Under the pieces are notes generated by a model. That model did not search any database. It worked only from the letters and a program-made list of their open reading frames with translations, and was not told the origin of the DNA. The translations under genes were made by a program, and so were the position numbers. Shown in pieces: positions 11,901-26,700 of a stretch of 64,000 nucleotides of DNA. Location: contig RCAB01000100.1 in the NCBI GenBank assembly GCA_003640385.1, positions 1 through 64,000 of the forward strand. The letters are read 5' to 3'. Source of the DNA: Setaria digitata (lineage: Eukaryota > Nematoda > Chromadorea > Rhabditida > Setariidae). How positions within the stretch are numbered: position 1 is the first letter of the stretch; each line of letters begins with the position of its first letter.

Positions 11901-14803
11901 CACTTTTTGCAAACGGATGTTTTGCAGAATTTCCTGTACTATCTTAGCGGGGGTCTTAAGTTTTGCTGAGCGAAACTATAAAATTGGTATGAGATTTTGT
12001 TGATCTCGTTATTGTACTCTTTTCTATTTTTTTTCTTGTTAATCAAATGTACCAATTTAATTTTATCCTCTTTTCGACTTATGTTTTGTTTTGGTTTGTT
12101 ATGCGGCGCGTTTCATTTATTTTTTTGGCACGATAACTGTGGCATTGTTTTGATTAGTTCGAATTTATTTTTGATGTACTTACCTGTTGGAATAATAAAT
12201 TCATAAGGAGTACAAGTATCCTTTTCTTTTGTAGATATAAACATCGTGTTGTAGTTGAAGAGTATTCAGTGATATGTCTGAAAACTGAGTCGTAGTCATC
12301 TACTAATCATTGATTGTACGGAAGAAGTGGACATAAAGGGTACAGAATGGCAACAGCCTGGCAGGTTAGTTTATCCATTTGGCTGATGACAGTTATGAGG
12401 AAGAGAGGTCCTGGCACTTTGTCAAGGTTGTCACAAAAGTACTGTTTGGGAGTTGCTGCATCAACAGTCTTGAGCAGTGGACCTTTTGGAACTGAGGAGT
12501 GCCAATCGAGCTGGTCTTGGAACGTGGTAATCAAAGCTTCCTGGCGTCACGACTTGAATCACACTTTCTGATAACGTTTTAGTCGTACCCTTATGTTGTT
12601 CAGTTTCTTAGCTTTCTTAGTTTGTCGGAAGGAAATATTTGTGACTTTTTTTTTTTTGAGAAAATGTTTAAAATATTTTTCACTTTTCTAGTCTCTTCTA
12701 TCTGCGCAAGATATTTTCAGTGTTGTTTTTACTGCTACCGTCTTATTGATAAAAGTCACATTGACATGATCGTTCTGAGCAGCAGAATGGATAGTTTGAC
12801 AATTAGTGATGATAATGAGGGAGCATTGAGTCAGTCCGTTGATGCTGTAGAGGAGATTTCAAACAAGGAACAAAGGAAATGCATGTGATATCAGTGCGAA
12901 TATCAGTCTGCTGAACCACAGATAAATATGTATACATAAGGCATGCTAAAAATGCACAGGAGGCTGGGGGAGGGGGGATATGTGGCCTGCACATACATAT
13001 TTGTCATAAAAAAGTAATGTTCGTATGGCTTTTTTTCTTTGATTAACTGATAAGCCACAAAGATATATCAGTTAGTCGATCGATGGAATCGAATCCTAAC
13101 GAATGATATGGTACGGTTGCTATTTTGTACACTTTTTGAATGTTGAGCTTATCGAGAGAGCTATGATGAAAATTATAAAAGTTGATATCAGTTACTATTC
13201 ATTTATTGGTCAATTTGGTCTATAAAGTGTACAAAATCAAAAGCAATTTATCTTTCGAAATCCATTGTAAATGCGCAATACAGAATGTTCGCTTAATTCT
13301 CCGATTTGTTTTTCAAACAAAATATTAATGAACAGCAACAATGGTCAAAGAAGTGTTCCCGTAGATGGATGGATATGCTTTGTTGTATAACTTGCATGAT
13401 CATAAAAACTAGAATCGAAGAATGCCTAGATAGGTCTAGCTAGCTACTAATAAGTATAAATATGGACAGTTAGCGTCAAATTGATGCATTTGACGTCAAC
13501 ATTTAAGGAGTTAGCGTGTAGTAAATAGAGTTACGACGTGATTAAGGCTTTCTGTGTATCACTTGAAGATAACAGATAATTTTTTCTTTTTTTTTTGTTT
13601 GGAGATGAGTATATGACTTGAGCTTACTTATGAACAGACCTATCCGTTGTTATGAATATAGCTTGAAAAAAAAAGGAAAAACCTTTCGCTTGTTGCAATT
13701 TATACCACACTCTGTAAACATTTTTTTTGTAAGACATTTTCAGTTATTCGAGGGGATGCATAATTTTGAACAATTTTATGAATTGTTGAGTTTCCCTTAT
13801 AAATTGTTATACTTGTCTTAGGTTTCTTTACATCTTAAAATATTGAAAATTGTTATCCAGAGGTCACAGAGGTCGCGTAAATGTAGAATTGTCCGTGTTG
13901 GGCTCTGTAACAAATTAATATTGCCAAATTACTCTGAGAAAATGAGTTGAAAGCTCACATGAAAGGATGGAGAAGTGTCTCTAGGCCTAATGATAATGTA
14001 GCCAAGTGTATACTCTCCCTCTTTCTAGGCTCCAGTGACGCCTCATCCTTCTCATTTCCTATGCCATTCACATCTATCCATTCCTCGTACGCTTCCACCA
14101 ACACGCACATGCATGCCAACGCGTGCAGGTGGAGTAAGACTGAAACATTAAGATTGTTTGTTTGTTGAGTGAAGAAGTGTAGGTCGACGATGATACCTAT
14201 TGGAGAGGTGAATGTTTGCTTTTTTAATTTTTCTTTTCCTGCTAGCCTTCCAAATGTTTTGTCTTTTACACTGCTCAAAATGAGCAGTTAGTATCAAATT
14301 TCGTTTACTTTTATCGAAATATCCTCTACAAATCGCTTCTTCGAGTGAAGGTCACCAATGATTTAACCTTGGCTACTTATATCAGAGAAATGAGGTATGA
14401 TGATATTGATTACAGTAATTGATATCATCCCAAATCTGGTCACCGAACGCCTTGACGTTGATTCTGCTGCATACTGCAGCGCTAGTCTTATTTTACATTT
14501 AAGTAAAGTATTCTATGAAGCCTAAGTGTATAAATTGAAAGTTATTGGGGAACACGTTGATGAGATCTTTCTGTTGAGAAAAAGTTATATTAAGTAGGTT
14601 TCGAAACATAATGCTTCCATTTATACCTTTTAATTCGAGTGATATTATCAGATTAAGAGAAGCAAATGAAAGTAGCTTTTGTACTCTATAAATTTTAGGT
14701 ATCGTATATCAAATATAGGGATATGTATAAATTGATATATATGTTTCCATTCGTAAAGTTATTTGTAGGATTGAACTTTCAGACGCAAGATGGTCGTGCT
14801 GAT
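8905..14803. other. Long intergenic region with no recognised gene
   Basis: About 5.9 kb between the nuclear-protein gene and PLD3/4, AT-rich with many poly-T runs (for example 11129-11144). Open frames are short and match no family I know. One stretch at 12310-12570 is clearly richer in GC and open on both strands (see findings). Another at 13955-14278 is open on the minus strand but lacks an ATG near its upstream end and has no recognisable content. The end nearest PLD3/4 presumably holds its promoter. Confidence 0.4.
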
Positions 14804-16543
14804 ATGACCAATTTTGAAATGGATCTGTTTGATACAAGGATAAATTCATATGCTGTAGAAAAGGTCTATTTTGATTTTTGTTCATTCACTTAGTATTGAT
14901 ACAATGAATAAGATGTATTTAGGGTTTGTGCTTTTCTGGTATTCAGCTAAATTGTATTTCTTGATCACAGTGCAATGTAGAAACTATAATAACTGAGCAA
15001 CTTGAATTTAACCTGGTTATAACATTTTCGAATTTTGTTAACTAGCTTCACACGCAAAGACTATTTCATAATTGTTTGAAGTTGCAATCCATCTGTTGAA
15101 ATCCGGACATTGTTTCCTTCTGAAATTCAATCCATTTTCGGCTTAAACAGTTTGTGAGAAGCGGACAGCTGCTACTTTAGAATAACTGTGTGTGATAATT
15201 GCACTCCTTTTTAACCTGAAATACTCAGTTCTCTTCCAGTCTGAGTTGAGAAATAAATCTTGGTCTTTCAGGAAGAAAGTGAACAATGTTGTCAACATAG
15301 TATCATCAAGCCAGCATGTGTTCCTGTATCGATCATATCACTGTTCATATTTTTAATTGTCTTTTTCCCATTATTTAATGAAGATGGCTTCGATATGGCG
15401 TCCATTCGTTACGACCGAAGCGGTTATTGTACTGATCATTGCAGGTTGTTTTTAATTATGTTGAGAAGTGTTTTGAGTTTTTTTATTTTTATTTTTCATT
15501 GCTTTATAAAAAATTAGTAATAAACTAAGAAGTACAGCATGAAGAATCAAAAGTAATTCATTTTTCTCTACAAAAATTTAAGTCACTAATTGGTGTATAG
15601 GATAAGCCTCTTCTTTACCATGGAATCAGAATAACTTTCTATCGTTAGTGCTAACTTCAATCCACTGTGTTTTTAGAAAAGAATTGTTATACTGGAAATA
15701 TCATCTACTTCTCTGAGAATGGAACTGAATGGAAGAGCATTGATTATCATTTAGCATCCATCTCTAATTAGCAAGTTATTTCAGAATACAGCTTGTTGAA
15801 ACAATACCATCGGTTTTAATTTTTGAAAATAGTACCGTTTCAAATCCCTCAACCTATCAAGTGTGGAAACGATTACTAGACGAAGCACGAGTTTCCATCG
15901 ATGTTGCGTCGTTTTACTGGAATCTTCGAGATTCTACAGCACAGCCAACCTCTTGGCAGGTAGCTTCAAATGTTTGTAGTGAGAAAGAATTTCCTCAAGG
16001 ATCTCATAATTCCGCTAATTGAAGAATCAATTCTTTTTTTGTTTCAAATGAGTCTCTTCTCCAATACGTTGTTTCCGAGAGATGATTTTTAAGAGATGCT
16101 TGAGAAATACAGGGGCCTTTTGATTGGCCCTGTTTATGTGATAACGATCTACTGCTAGATTTTAAATGCTTTCATTTTTTTCAAAAAGAAAAAAAAAAAT
16201 GTTTTCACTTTTTTTTTAGTCATTACGCTAGGATGATAACTCTGCTGATCACGGAGCTCTCTGAATAGTTTCGATAAGATGGGTTCTCAGTTAGACTGTT
16301 GTAAAAATTTTGGAAATAAATTAGATAATTAGATCAATTATACGAACATACACGACATTGAAATTTTAATTCAGTGAGCTTATTTATAAGATTTTTTTTT
16401 TTTTTTGTTTGTAGGGAAATGATACATTCAACAGATTTATCGCAGCTGCTGAGCGTGGTGTTCGGGTTAGTTCATTTTATTTTTCCAGTTAAAATTCAGC
16501 TTCTGCTGTTAGGACTTTTTTTTTAGAGATTATATATATAATA

Positions 16544-16579
<36 letters not shown>

Positions 16580-19500
16580 TCTCTAAAAAAAAGAAAAAAA
16601 TAATAAAATTATATATATATATATTTTGTAAAAACTTTTCACGATAGTTTATAGCAATCGCTTTCTAAAATTGATTTTTTTTTTCGATATTTTTGTTGCT
16701 TTACAGTATTAATGGAAATTTAATTGCACAATTGAAAATAATTCTTGTCTATTTTAGATACGGATAGCCCAAAATCATCCAAGTGCAACATTTCCTCAAC
16801 TGGATTCCTCTTATTTTTTTGATTATGGTGAGACTTTTTGATTATCAGTTCATCATATGATAGTTGATATAATATAAATTTTTAATATGAATTTGACGTA
16901 ATTATCAGCACTTCTTACTATATAAATTCTTTTTGTTTAGCTGTTAGACATTCTACAAGAAAACATAATTAGACATCGAATCTAGTATCAACTTTAGGAT
17001 ATTTTTTTTATTTATTTCATAGAGTAAGGATAATTTCCTTGTTTTCATTTCAAGTCCTTCTTTTCAAATGTTTGTTCCTCACTTTTATAGAAAATCTAGC
17101 ACAGTTTTATGGCTCTCAAATGAAGTATAATTCCTTTCAAATGCCATCTGCTAAGATTTTGATCATTAGAGTTAACTGTCATCATGATTTATAAAAAATT
17201 TTAATTCATTCATAATTTATATTAGCAAATTAATAAGTGAGACGGTTTGAGATTTGACATTTCAAAGTTTCCCTATACAAGCTACCGCCTCGCATCTTCT
17301 TCTGAAATTCTTTTGATATCTTTGATAATTTTCTCCGTTTGTTACAGGTTATGCAAAAGTACGAAGTCTGGATATGTCAAGACTGATAGGTGATGATGGC
17401 GTCCTTCATACGAAATTTTGGATTATTGATTCTCGTCATATTTACATAGGATCAGCTAATATGGATTGGAAATCTCTTACAGAGGTAACCTTTTAGTTAC
17501 TTTGGTTTTAAATTCCGGTATTGGAAAAATTTTTAACTTTGCTGCAATGCTTTATCTTAATTTTTTTTTTTTTGTTGAATTTATGTAGGAATGAATAGTC
17601 GCAACAAAGGGGAAAAGACTGGAGCAGTTATATATTTGAACTTTTTTTTATATGTTCATAGATGTGGTGTGGTTAAATATTCCAATAAAAATTTTTTTTC
17701 TAGGTTAAAGAACTAGGCGTTGTAATCTGGAATTGTACTTGCACAGCGAATGACTTGTATAAAATTTTTAACATTTATTGGCGTCTCGGAGTTAAAGGAG
17801 GAAAAATTCCATATAAATGGCCGCTAAATTTAAGAACTTATTTCAATTTTTCGCATCCACTCAGACTTATCAGCGCTGAAGATACTAATGTTTTCATATC
17901 TGTACGTTTCGCATTATATTTCTGTTAATGTCAAATAATTTATCTTCAGTTTGGTCACATATAACTATAGGATGAAATAGCATGTTGTATCATCTAATAC
18001 AAAGGTGCCTTGTAGAAGGGAAGGATCTTTGGTTGTACTGCTGCTAAATAATGCAATAAATCGAGTGTCCCAACAACAAGTTATTTTCATGAATCTTGGC
18101 CTATACTTCTAGTACTGTTTCTGTGGTTTTCATTTTTTTTTTTTCTTTTTTTTTCTATCTAGGGTTTTGAAGATTAATTCCAAATTTATATGTCTAAATA
18201 CATCACCCAACATATGTTTTCAAGGGCTTACCTGGTGTTTATTTAAGAAAAAATAAGGAAAAATCGAAATATAATTTAAGAGATATTGTTTAGAAGAAGT
18301 GAAATCAGCTGTGTTATTGTATTTTTTTTATTTAGAGTTCTCCTCGTCGATTCAGTGCAAAAGGGCGCGAGGATGATGGCGATGCTATTGTTGCAGTGAT
18401 GAACAATGCATATGAATTTGTTCACATATCAGTTATGGATTATATGCCCACAACTCTTTATAGGACTTCCAGCAATAACACGTTAGCTTTTGATTTTTTC
18501 AAATGACTACTCGTTTATGTTGAAATTACATTAAAACATTTTTTATTACAGCACTAAGTTTTTTTTCTTTTTTTTTTTAGTTTTTATGAGACATTTTCTT
18601 GTGTACCTTCCGAACACTTACATGCCTAAAGTCTCGCTTATTCTATACCACTGTGAAAGTTTTATTTTATATAACGTCATACTTATGGAAGGGTTTGTGA
18701 AAACAGAGGAGTTTTATCAGAAATATCAAAATAGAAAAAAGAAAGGACAAATGAAAAGACTATTGAGCCATTAGTTGATGTAGTGTAGAAGGAATAAAAA
18801 TGTCGTTTTGCTAACTTCTCGTTGTCATTATATTGATAGTAATACAGAAATCATTCTGCGCAAAAGATATTCAGACTTATAAAGTTTAGAAGATACTTTT
18901 CTATAAATTTAATAATAACTTCGTTCTGCTTAGGAACATTCTAAAATACTAGTATCACTTGCTCAGATAATTCATTTGTTCATCTTTATTCATTCATTTG
19001 TGATTAATATCTTAATCACAGATTCACTTAATTGTACAGGTATTGGCCAAAATTAGACGATGCAATACGTGCAACAGTTTATCGTGGGGTTCATGTTCGA
19101 TTATTAGTCAGTCATTGGAAATATTCTCCACTTGGGATGATTTATTTTTTGAAATCATTGCTTGCAATTAATGGTGGTGTGCCAAGAACAGCTAATCACT
19201 CTGGGAAAATCGAAGTGGTAATCATCTCTAGCCAGACAATTTTCATATAATTTACATTGTATTTCGGAAGATAGATAAATCGGAAGTTAGTCTGTTGTTT
19301 CATATATCGGTATGATAGTTTCTGCAAAATTTTTTAGGGAGGATTTCTAACTCTCTTTCATTAACTTGAATTCGACTTTTGCAGAAATTGTTCACAATTC
19401 CAGCCGATCCATCACACAAAGAGATTCCACACACTCTTGTAAATCACAACAAATATATGGTTACTGAAAATATAGCTTATTTAGGTGAGTTTCTTGATCC

Positions 19501-19727
19501 GTCTTATGTTTGACAGAGTTGAACCGTTTTTGAATTATGTCTGCAACGTCATCTTTTCAGGTACTTCCAACTGGGCTGGTGATTACTTCATCAACACTGC
19601 TGGTGTTGGCATTTCTTTTATCTCCCCAGCATTGGTTAATTCTTTGAATGAGATCTTTATGAGAGACTGGATGTCTAAATATGCCAAAAATATTAGGGAA
19701 TTTCTGTTAAACGAAAATTTAACTTAG
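14804..19727 (+). CDS. PLD3/4-type phospholipase D family protein
   Basis: Eleven exons (14804-14863, 15272-15444, 15785-15959, 16415-16465, 16758-16827, 17348-17484, 17704-17901, 18336-18481, 19040-19217, 19385-19484, 19561-19727) join in frame to 484 residues, close to human PLD3 (490). A short N-terminal tail is followed by one membrane span at about 37-55, so it is a type II protein. Both catalytic HKD motifs are present: H196-T-K198 followed by D and G-S-A-N-M-D-W, and H417-N-K419 followed by E and G-T-S-N-W. The E in the second motif is also seen in vertebrate PLD3. Members sit in the ER, Golgi and lysosome; mammalian PLD3/4 act mainly as 5' exonucleases on single-stranded nucleic acid. 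An acceptor at 14781-14782 lies 21 bases before the ATG and could take a spliced leader or join a 5' non-coding exon. Confidence 0.95.
16515..16593. repeat. AT-rich palindrome in a PLD3/4 intron
   Basis: A C-T9-A-G-A-G-A-T-T arm at 16515-16531 is mirrored by A-A-T-C-T-C-T-A8-G ending at 16593. The centre is almost pure TA dinucleotide repeat. The whole forms a perfect-looking cruciform or hairpin of about 79 bases inside the intron between 16465 and 16758. A second short TA run lies at about 16610-16624. Confidence 0.85.
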
Positions 19728-20790
19728 CTTTACTTCTTTTTGACAAATGTTCCGTAGTTATAGCCACAGAAGTTTTTCTTGGCACTGTTCTTTATCCTAG
19801 TATAAACCTTCACAGACCATTGTACTTCAGGTAAGACCATCACATACTGTCTTTCTCACAGTTAAAGATTTTTTTGAACTCTGTGATTTCACGGATCGTC
19901 TATGAAATTATCTTCATTTGGTTGATAGACGTTAAATTTACTTTTCGCAAAAGTCAATACACACTGTTTCTCTTTCTGTCTAAATTTTTCTGTAACTGCT
20001 TCCCGATCGCATGATTTGATTTAAGTGGGTGGATGTAATTTAAATTTCATTTACACCAAAATGTTACATGTTTGTGTGTCTTATTACTGATCTCATTTTC
20101 TCTACATTTTGTTGTATAACTATTTAATATATTCTACATAAAATATCTTACCATACAGTTGCTTATTGATGACGGTATATATTTAAAGGAGGAACTATTA
20201 CTAAACAGAACATGCTTTAATTAGAATTTCTTTGTCTATTGATTTGAGTTTTCGTATTTGAAAACTTCATTTCTTTCCCTGTGTAAAAGACTTTTGAGAA
20301 TGACGAATGATGTCTGTTTAAGGACATAGATCCCTCGCAGGATTGTTGAGTATACATTTGAAAGTTTTTTATAAATTTTCAGCAAAAAAATAAATTTAGG
20401 TGGTTGAAATGTAATTGTTAACAGCTTGCACTGGTTCTTCAAAATTTCAAGTGATCCACTTTTGTGACTTAGATTCTTTCTCACCAATATGGATATAATT
20501 ACTAAAACACTTTTTGGTAAAGTCGCTCTTCTATGTTTTTCGAAACATAACCAAAAACGAATTCAGAAAATATTTTCCATTTACAGTACTATTTAGCGGT
20601 GATATGCTACCATTAATTCCATAACCGATTAATAAGATTTGTTCGCACTTTTTGATAATTCCATTTATTAATATTACGCTTCCTACAAAAAATATCGAGT
20701 TAGGGTTGCTTTTCAAAGAAAAAAATGAAAATAGAAATGGGAGAGAGTTTGCTTATGTCGAATTCTAATTTGTTTGAAAAAAGAAATGAT
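19728..20790. other. Convergent intergenic region between PLD3/4 and peroxidasin
   Basis: Holds the 3' flanks of two convergent genes. The minus-strand open frames at 20236-20487 and 20531-20716 resemble no domain I know. I looked here for a peroxidasin von Willebrand C exon and did not find one. Confidence 0.4.
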
Positions 20791-23700
20791 TTACCGTAGC
20801 TTCTGGATTCTTCTATATCGGTTATGCCGTACCGGACATAAATGATAACAGCAAGATTGCCATGGTCTTAAATCCAGTTTCGGGATGTCTACGCAAGATC
20901 TGTAAAGTTGAGGTTGTTTCCCAACGAATAGGAATACATCATCCTGAAAACATTTTAACGTGTTGAAAATACAAGAATTAAGATGGAAAATATAAGAATA
21001 GCATTTCGTTAACTAGACAAGCGATGTGAATTGAAATTCAGTAGCGTTCTACAAAAGCAGAGCTTCACTTGAAATTAGCATAGTAAGTACTGCATACTTA
21101 CTTGCACCTTAGTGATATTATCAGCGTTGTCACAAATAATCCGTGCTAAAGATGCCTTTTTTATTTCTTCTCTCTGAACCTCATTGAACACATCCACCTT
21201 TTCGTACCTGAAAACTCCACTGCTTCACTATTTGTATTTGAGAAATTAAATAAATGATGGAAAGTGAAATTTAACAAACCAAAATCGATCACCATCTCGT
21301 ATGCGTCTGAATTGCTCAGCAATAATACACGAAAATGTCGGGCCAACTAGAGATCCATTGATACGTTCTTCTACAATACCACCAGCAAACAGGTCAATGT
21401 TTCCTGGAAAGTAGGATTGTTTCGCCTCAGTTATATCATATCATTTAAATAAGCGGGTAATCATTCTACTAAATGAATTTGGATCTTTTTAAAACTTGAA
21501 AATGAATTTAACTTCCTTTAAATAAACTAGTTTGGAACAAGCCTACTACAGTCATAAAGAACGAACCTGGGTGACCGTATAGACCCTTCAATTTATGAAT
21601 GATCTCACGTGACATGACATTACTCAAATCATTCCAGTTCTCCACCGGTGTTAGATTGCACCACTTCCGGAATTCAACATATCTAAAAAGACCTTCATGA
21701 ACTGATGATAATTTGTCAGGTAGCATGCTAAACAATCTATTAAAATATATTTTAAATTTTGTAACTACTGATTCAGAATAAATTGATATCTTTGTTACCC
21801 AGGAAGAGCATGATCACGACCACGTTGTATATTCATTGCACCCAAGTCCAATGCTACCTAAAATTAGAATATTTTATGACAAAAACGAGAAATTTGAATA
21901 TTCTTACTTCTCTAGTTTATATTTGTGTAGATTGTGATAAGGAACTGACATCGTCGTTGTTTGTTATCCAGATTAATCGGATAACAAATTTTGGGGATGA
22001 TCGAAAACCAGTATGATTCATTACTATTTCGAAACTAACCTTTCTTAACCTTAACACCTTTCTAACTACAATTTTTAGAGGAAAAATTTGCTTTCAGGTA
22101 CCTATCACCATTTCTTAACTATCAAACAAAAACAGTTCATGAAAAAATCGTCACAATTTTCAAATTTTGACACACATTGAAGATATCTCAACTATATAAT
22201 TATTCCCCTAGCGAAACTTCTACTCACTTCATGTGCTTGATTGAATAAACTTTCAGTAAGCTCGATATTCAGTAATTCTTCAGACATTGGCTTTTTCATC
22301 GGTGTAGCAAATAAACCACGCAAATATGGATCAACACTTCCAGTTGACAATAGTACTTCCGGCGCAAAGAAAGCATCTCTCAAAGGTATATGTCCGTCTT
22401 TGATTGGTTCAAAATTCTCATCCAGCCTAAAATATGGGCACAAAATCTAAAAAAGCGAAAAGACCCTTTAAAAACATACTAGATTCGGAGCCTCCTCAGT
22501 AACGCTTGTTACTTCATTCATGTGAGCGAACCTCAAGTCTTTCAAATTAACTTTCTCTACTATAAAACAACTACTTTACAACTTTGTCAAATTAGGCAAC
22601 TTTATTAATTAGATAATTTTATTCAAATAAAGTCGAACTTTATCAAACCCGAATTGAAAGAACGAACTTTAACTGAAATCAAATAGAAGCTTTTGTCTAA
22701 ATCATATTTAGAATTCCTGTTTTCAAAAGGAATATGCGTAAAATGAATGAAACATTTCAGATTTGAAAAATTGATGAGGAACAAATAAATACCTATAAAG
22801 GATAGGATTTACCAACGTATGTCCAAAACGAAATGCTGCTGTCGCAAATGAGTTTGATATGGTAGCGTCCAGTAATGGCTGATATTTTCGGTACGGACCA
22901 ATCAGCTTATCAAACTGTTCCTACATTGTCGAAATTTTTTAATCTTTTATTTGATAACGGTAGAAAGTTGAGAATATATCGAAATTATCCAGTCACGCAT
23001 TCTATTTTATTCGTAGTCGGAGAGCAGCATTTTAATATTTTAAATAAACTTGAATTTGACCGATATCAAAATTTGTATATTAAAACAGACTTCTCCAAGA
23101 ACCTTTGGTAACCAATCATGGAAAGTAATATGTTGCAGCTCGGCGCCAACAATTTTTCGAGCTTCTTGAAAAATTGTTTCACCATCGAGATTAGGATTTA
23201 AATTGGCAATTTGAGCTGCCAGTCTGTTGTGTTCTCGCATGAAAATTGTATGCATACTCATTAATCCAAGCTGTAAAGGAAGAAAGTGTGGCAAAAATAA
23301 GCCTTGGATTATTGGAACGGCAAATACTTTTTTAAGCAAATAAGTTGCAAAAAAATTTCTGCATAAAATGAACTGAACTTTTGCAGCGAACTTCTGCACT
23401 TGTAATAAATCAGTAAATTTTTTGAAAACCTGTTCATTGGCTCTAAAGTCACCAGCCAAAAAGCATCGTACTGGGTGATCCAAAGTCCAATTTCGTCTAC
23501 AATCAACTGGTGAATCGCGTTCAAACGGCAGGTAAGGTTTGTTCGTCGATGAGACTATATCGTATCTGGTTATGCTTTTTGCATAAACAATGTTAAATAA
23601 AAGAGTTCCTTTTCAAGGATCATTCAATGAATTAAAAAAAAAAAAAAAATAGTGAATAAAATTTATCATTTCGATTGTGCTTCTTTATCCTTTTCATTCT

Positions 23701-26700
23701 ATTTCAAAGAAGGCTAACTGCCATTCTTAAGCACCAGAATCTGTTAGGAGAATGACACATCAACTACCTGAGTAAGCCCTGATCCGGATTCAAGTCACGC
23801 AAATCATACGCATCTTCTTCAGTGCTACCATATATTCCTGAACCATCGATGTAACTTGTAATCTACAATTTTTTGCTCATTAATAACAAGGATTTCATGC
23901 AGCAATTAACTGTTTCTGAATATTGCAAATAATCAGAAAAGTAGCTTACAGTGTTCATCTGTTCACGATAAGTAACATAACGATAGATGAGTGAAGTCTC
24001 ACCGGAGCCACACACTGCACTGGAACGTTCGAATTCAATGCACGGATATCGTGGGCTGCAAAAGGAAGATGGATCAAAAATGGAATCAGAATCAATCGTT
24101 CTGAGGCTTTAACAAAAATACTGTCAATGCTACGTGATGGAATGAAAGAAATTTTGAGAATTATTTCTTTTTATGGTTCATTCTTCAACAAACTTGATAA
24201 GCATTCTTGGATCATCCTGTGTTAGCGGTATATTGAAACACGGATTTAGATGTTCACAAGTACGGTTACAAATGGCACCCGTTTCAAATGCATGACGACT
24301 GATTGCTGTTGCAGTGAAATCCATATCATGATCTGAATACTTTTCAGCTGGGCTACTTTTGCATTATTAGGCTTAGATTTTTATTTTTAGAAATAATTCT
24401 TTAACAGCTACCGATAAATTGTCCCCACTGCATCAACATTGCCGAATAAGTTTTATGCGGAGTTATATAGTGAGTTCCCAGAAGCTGAAATAGTAAGAGA
24501 GTTTGAACTAGAAACAATACTTAGTTCATCCATTTCATTATTTTTTATTCACAACAGAAAATAAGAGACTTTTGGACTTGCTACATAAAACAAACAACCT
24601 TTCGCGACACACTGCGAGCATTGGGCTTAGGATAACCGAAATATAACTTATTCGGATTCCACCCAACTGGCATATTAAAGCCATTTTCATAAACTGGCAG
24701 TAGCAAACGTCGAAAATGTGTCTGACTTGCACCCCACATTGTATAGATTTGATTGTTGCATTGACCGTCATATGTTCTGAAAATTTTCAGCATTTCCATT
24801 CTTAAAGTTTAGCTGTTCCATTAGAAGAAACCTTATCTAACAAAATTATGTTCAGATAGATGAATATCAGAGTGATTTTGAAAATTCAAATGATTGATTG
24901 TTTAGGGAGGGTCACATGAAGAAGAGGGGATTTCAATTGACCCTGCAATTAACAGAATCAGTAAGATGTAACCTGTAACGTGAATGGAAGCATTGTTCAT
25001 CACAAGGATCTCGAGTCTGAGCTCCCGAACAACCGGCTAGTTGCATGAGCGTGTTAACATGAGATTTGGCAAGAACGGATTCAAATGAAATATTCGATGG
25101 AAGTTCTTGGAGAGGCAAAGTTAAACCTATATAATTCAAACTTTCGCACTAAACACATCAAAATTCCAACTTTTGAATGACTTATTCATGACTCAATACT
25201 TTTATGGTTTAAAATAGTAAAATTTCAAGCAATGAAGTAATCTTAAGTGAATATGCACGATGCAGAACAAGATATTTTCCTGCTGAACATCATTCCTAGT
25301 TAGTTCACGAGACTAGATTTCTCTAATCTAATGAATGTACAAGATGCTTCGTAGTTCTAAGACCGAACTGGCTAAGATAAATTCCCGTGAACCTTTTTCG
25401 ACATGTTTTTGGATGAGACGGATGCTTTCTTCGTAGATCTCACGTGCACGACTAAGTTCTATTGTTTGAGGAAACGAGAACTGAAACCATCGCAACAATT
25501 CATGAGGTGTTGTTAGTTTTGATAGCTTCTCACGGGTTTGTTCGATAGCACTAAAAGTGTATTAAATTTTAAGAAAACTGTTATATTGAAAATTCTACAA
25601 CTTTACTAAATTCATTATGATTTAATTTCAACATGCAAGAGCAGAGACCTAAATCCAGTATTTAATTAAGTAAATTATTCCCAAATTTTCGACAGACCTA
25701 TCAACATTCTGCGATGCCTGCTGATATATATTTTGGATAAGACGATCGTCTAATTGATTTTCCTGAATTCGATTCTGATAAACTACTAAACGAGCTTCAG
25801 CAGTCATCGAGCCAACTGTATTACCAGCCATGCATGAATATACACCTTCATCACGTTTCGTAACTCCCGAAATAGTCAGCTTCATTTCATCATCCGACAC
25901 CTAAAGGTAGCACAAGACGTGAGACTGGAAATTAACAAGTCGTGCAGGAAATGAAGTGTTGAAGTCCTTACGTGAAAATGACCTTTCAGGACAGGTATCT
26001 CGCCACCATTGAAGAACCAAGTGATAAAAGGACGGGGTTCACCGTCAGCACGACAATGGAAGGTCACGGTTGAGCCCGGTAATACTTCGTGATTTTCAGG
26101 AGTTTCTATAATAACAGGTGGCGAGCTGGAGATTAGGCGAGCTTCCGCTGAAGTTTCAATCCGACCATACGGATTTTCAGCAATGCATGTGTACCTCAAG
26201 TTCTCGGGTAAACAACTCTAATAATATTTATCAATTTCGAAAGAAACTTAAGCTTTAATTTCTCTCAGAAATTCATTAATCTTCATATTTTAGGCCAAGT
26301 TTGTGTTAGTATAATAACTTCGAGTTAAAAATTTAGTGTTACTCACTTTCCTACATCTCTCTCCAGGAAAGGATAAATGATCAAATTTGTCTGTTCAAAG
26401 TTCATTTCATATTTTCGGGATCTTCTTAACTTTTTATCATTGAAATACCAGGTTATAGAAGGCCGAGGCCTACCGGTCACCTGTAATATTTATAGTAAAT
26501 TTTATTTGCATTTGATCTGAAATGAATGATTGGAAAAACAAATTTGCCTTAGTAAATAAAACAAACATCCTATCGAAATTCGGAAGAAATAATGAAAGGA
26601 AAGAACCTCACAGTCAAGTCGTACACTAGTTCCTTCTCGATATGAACGACTTTGGGGTTTCAGCGTAAAGTTTGGTGCAGAAGGAGCGTTGGAAATCTGA

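Noticed and set aside
13955..14278. 107-codon minus-strand frame upstream of PLD3/4
   Set aside because: It opens at a non-ATG codon, has no recognisable motif, and lies in the probable PLD3/4 upstream region.
25127..25148. Alternative upstream acceptor in peroxidasin (exon start 25148, donor after 25364)
   Set aside because: It keeps frame but adds about 17 residues absent from the family; the 25393/25126 pair aligns cleanly with H-V-x-x-G-L.
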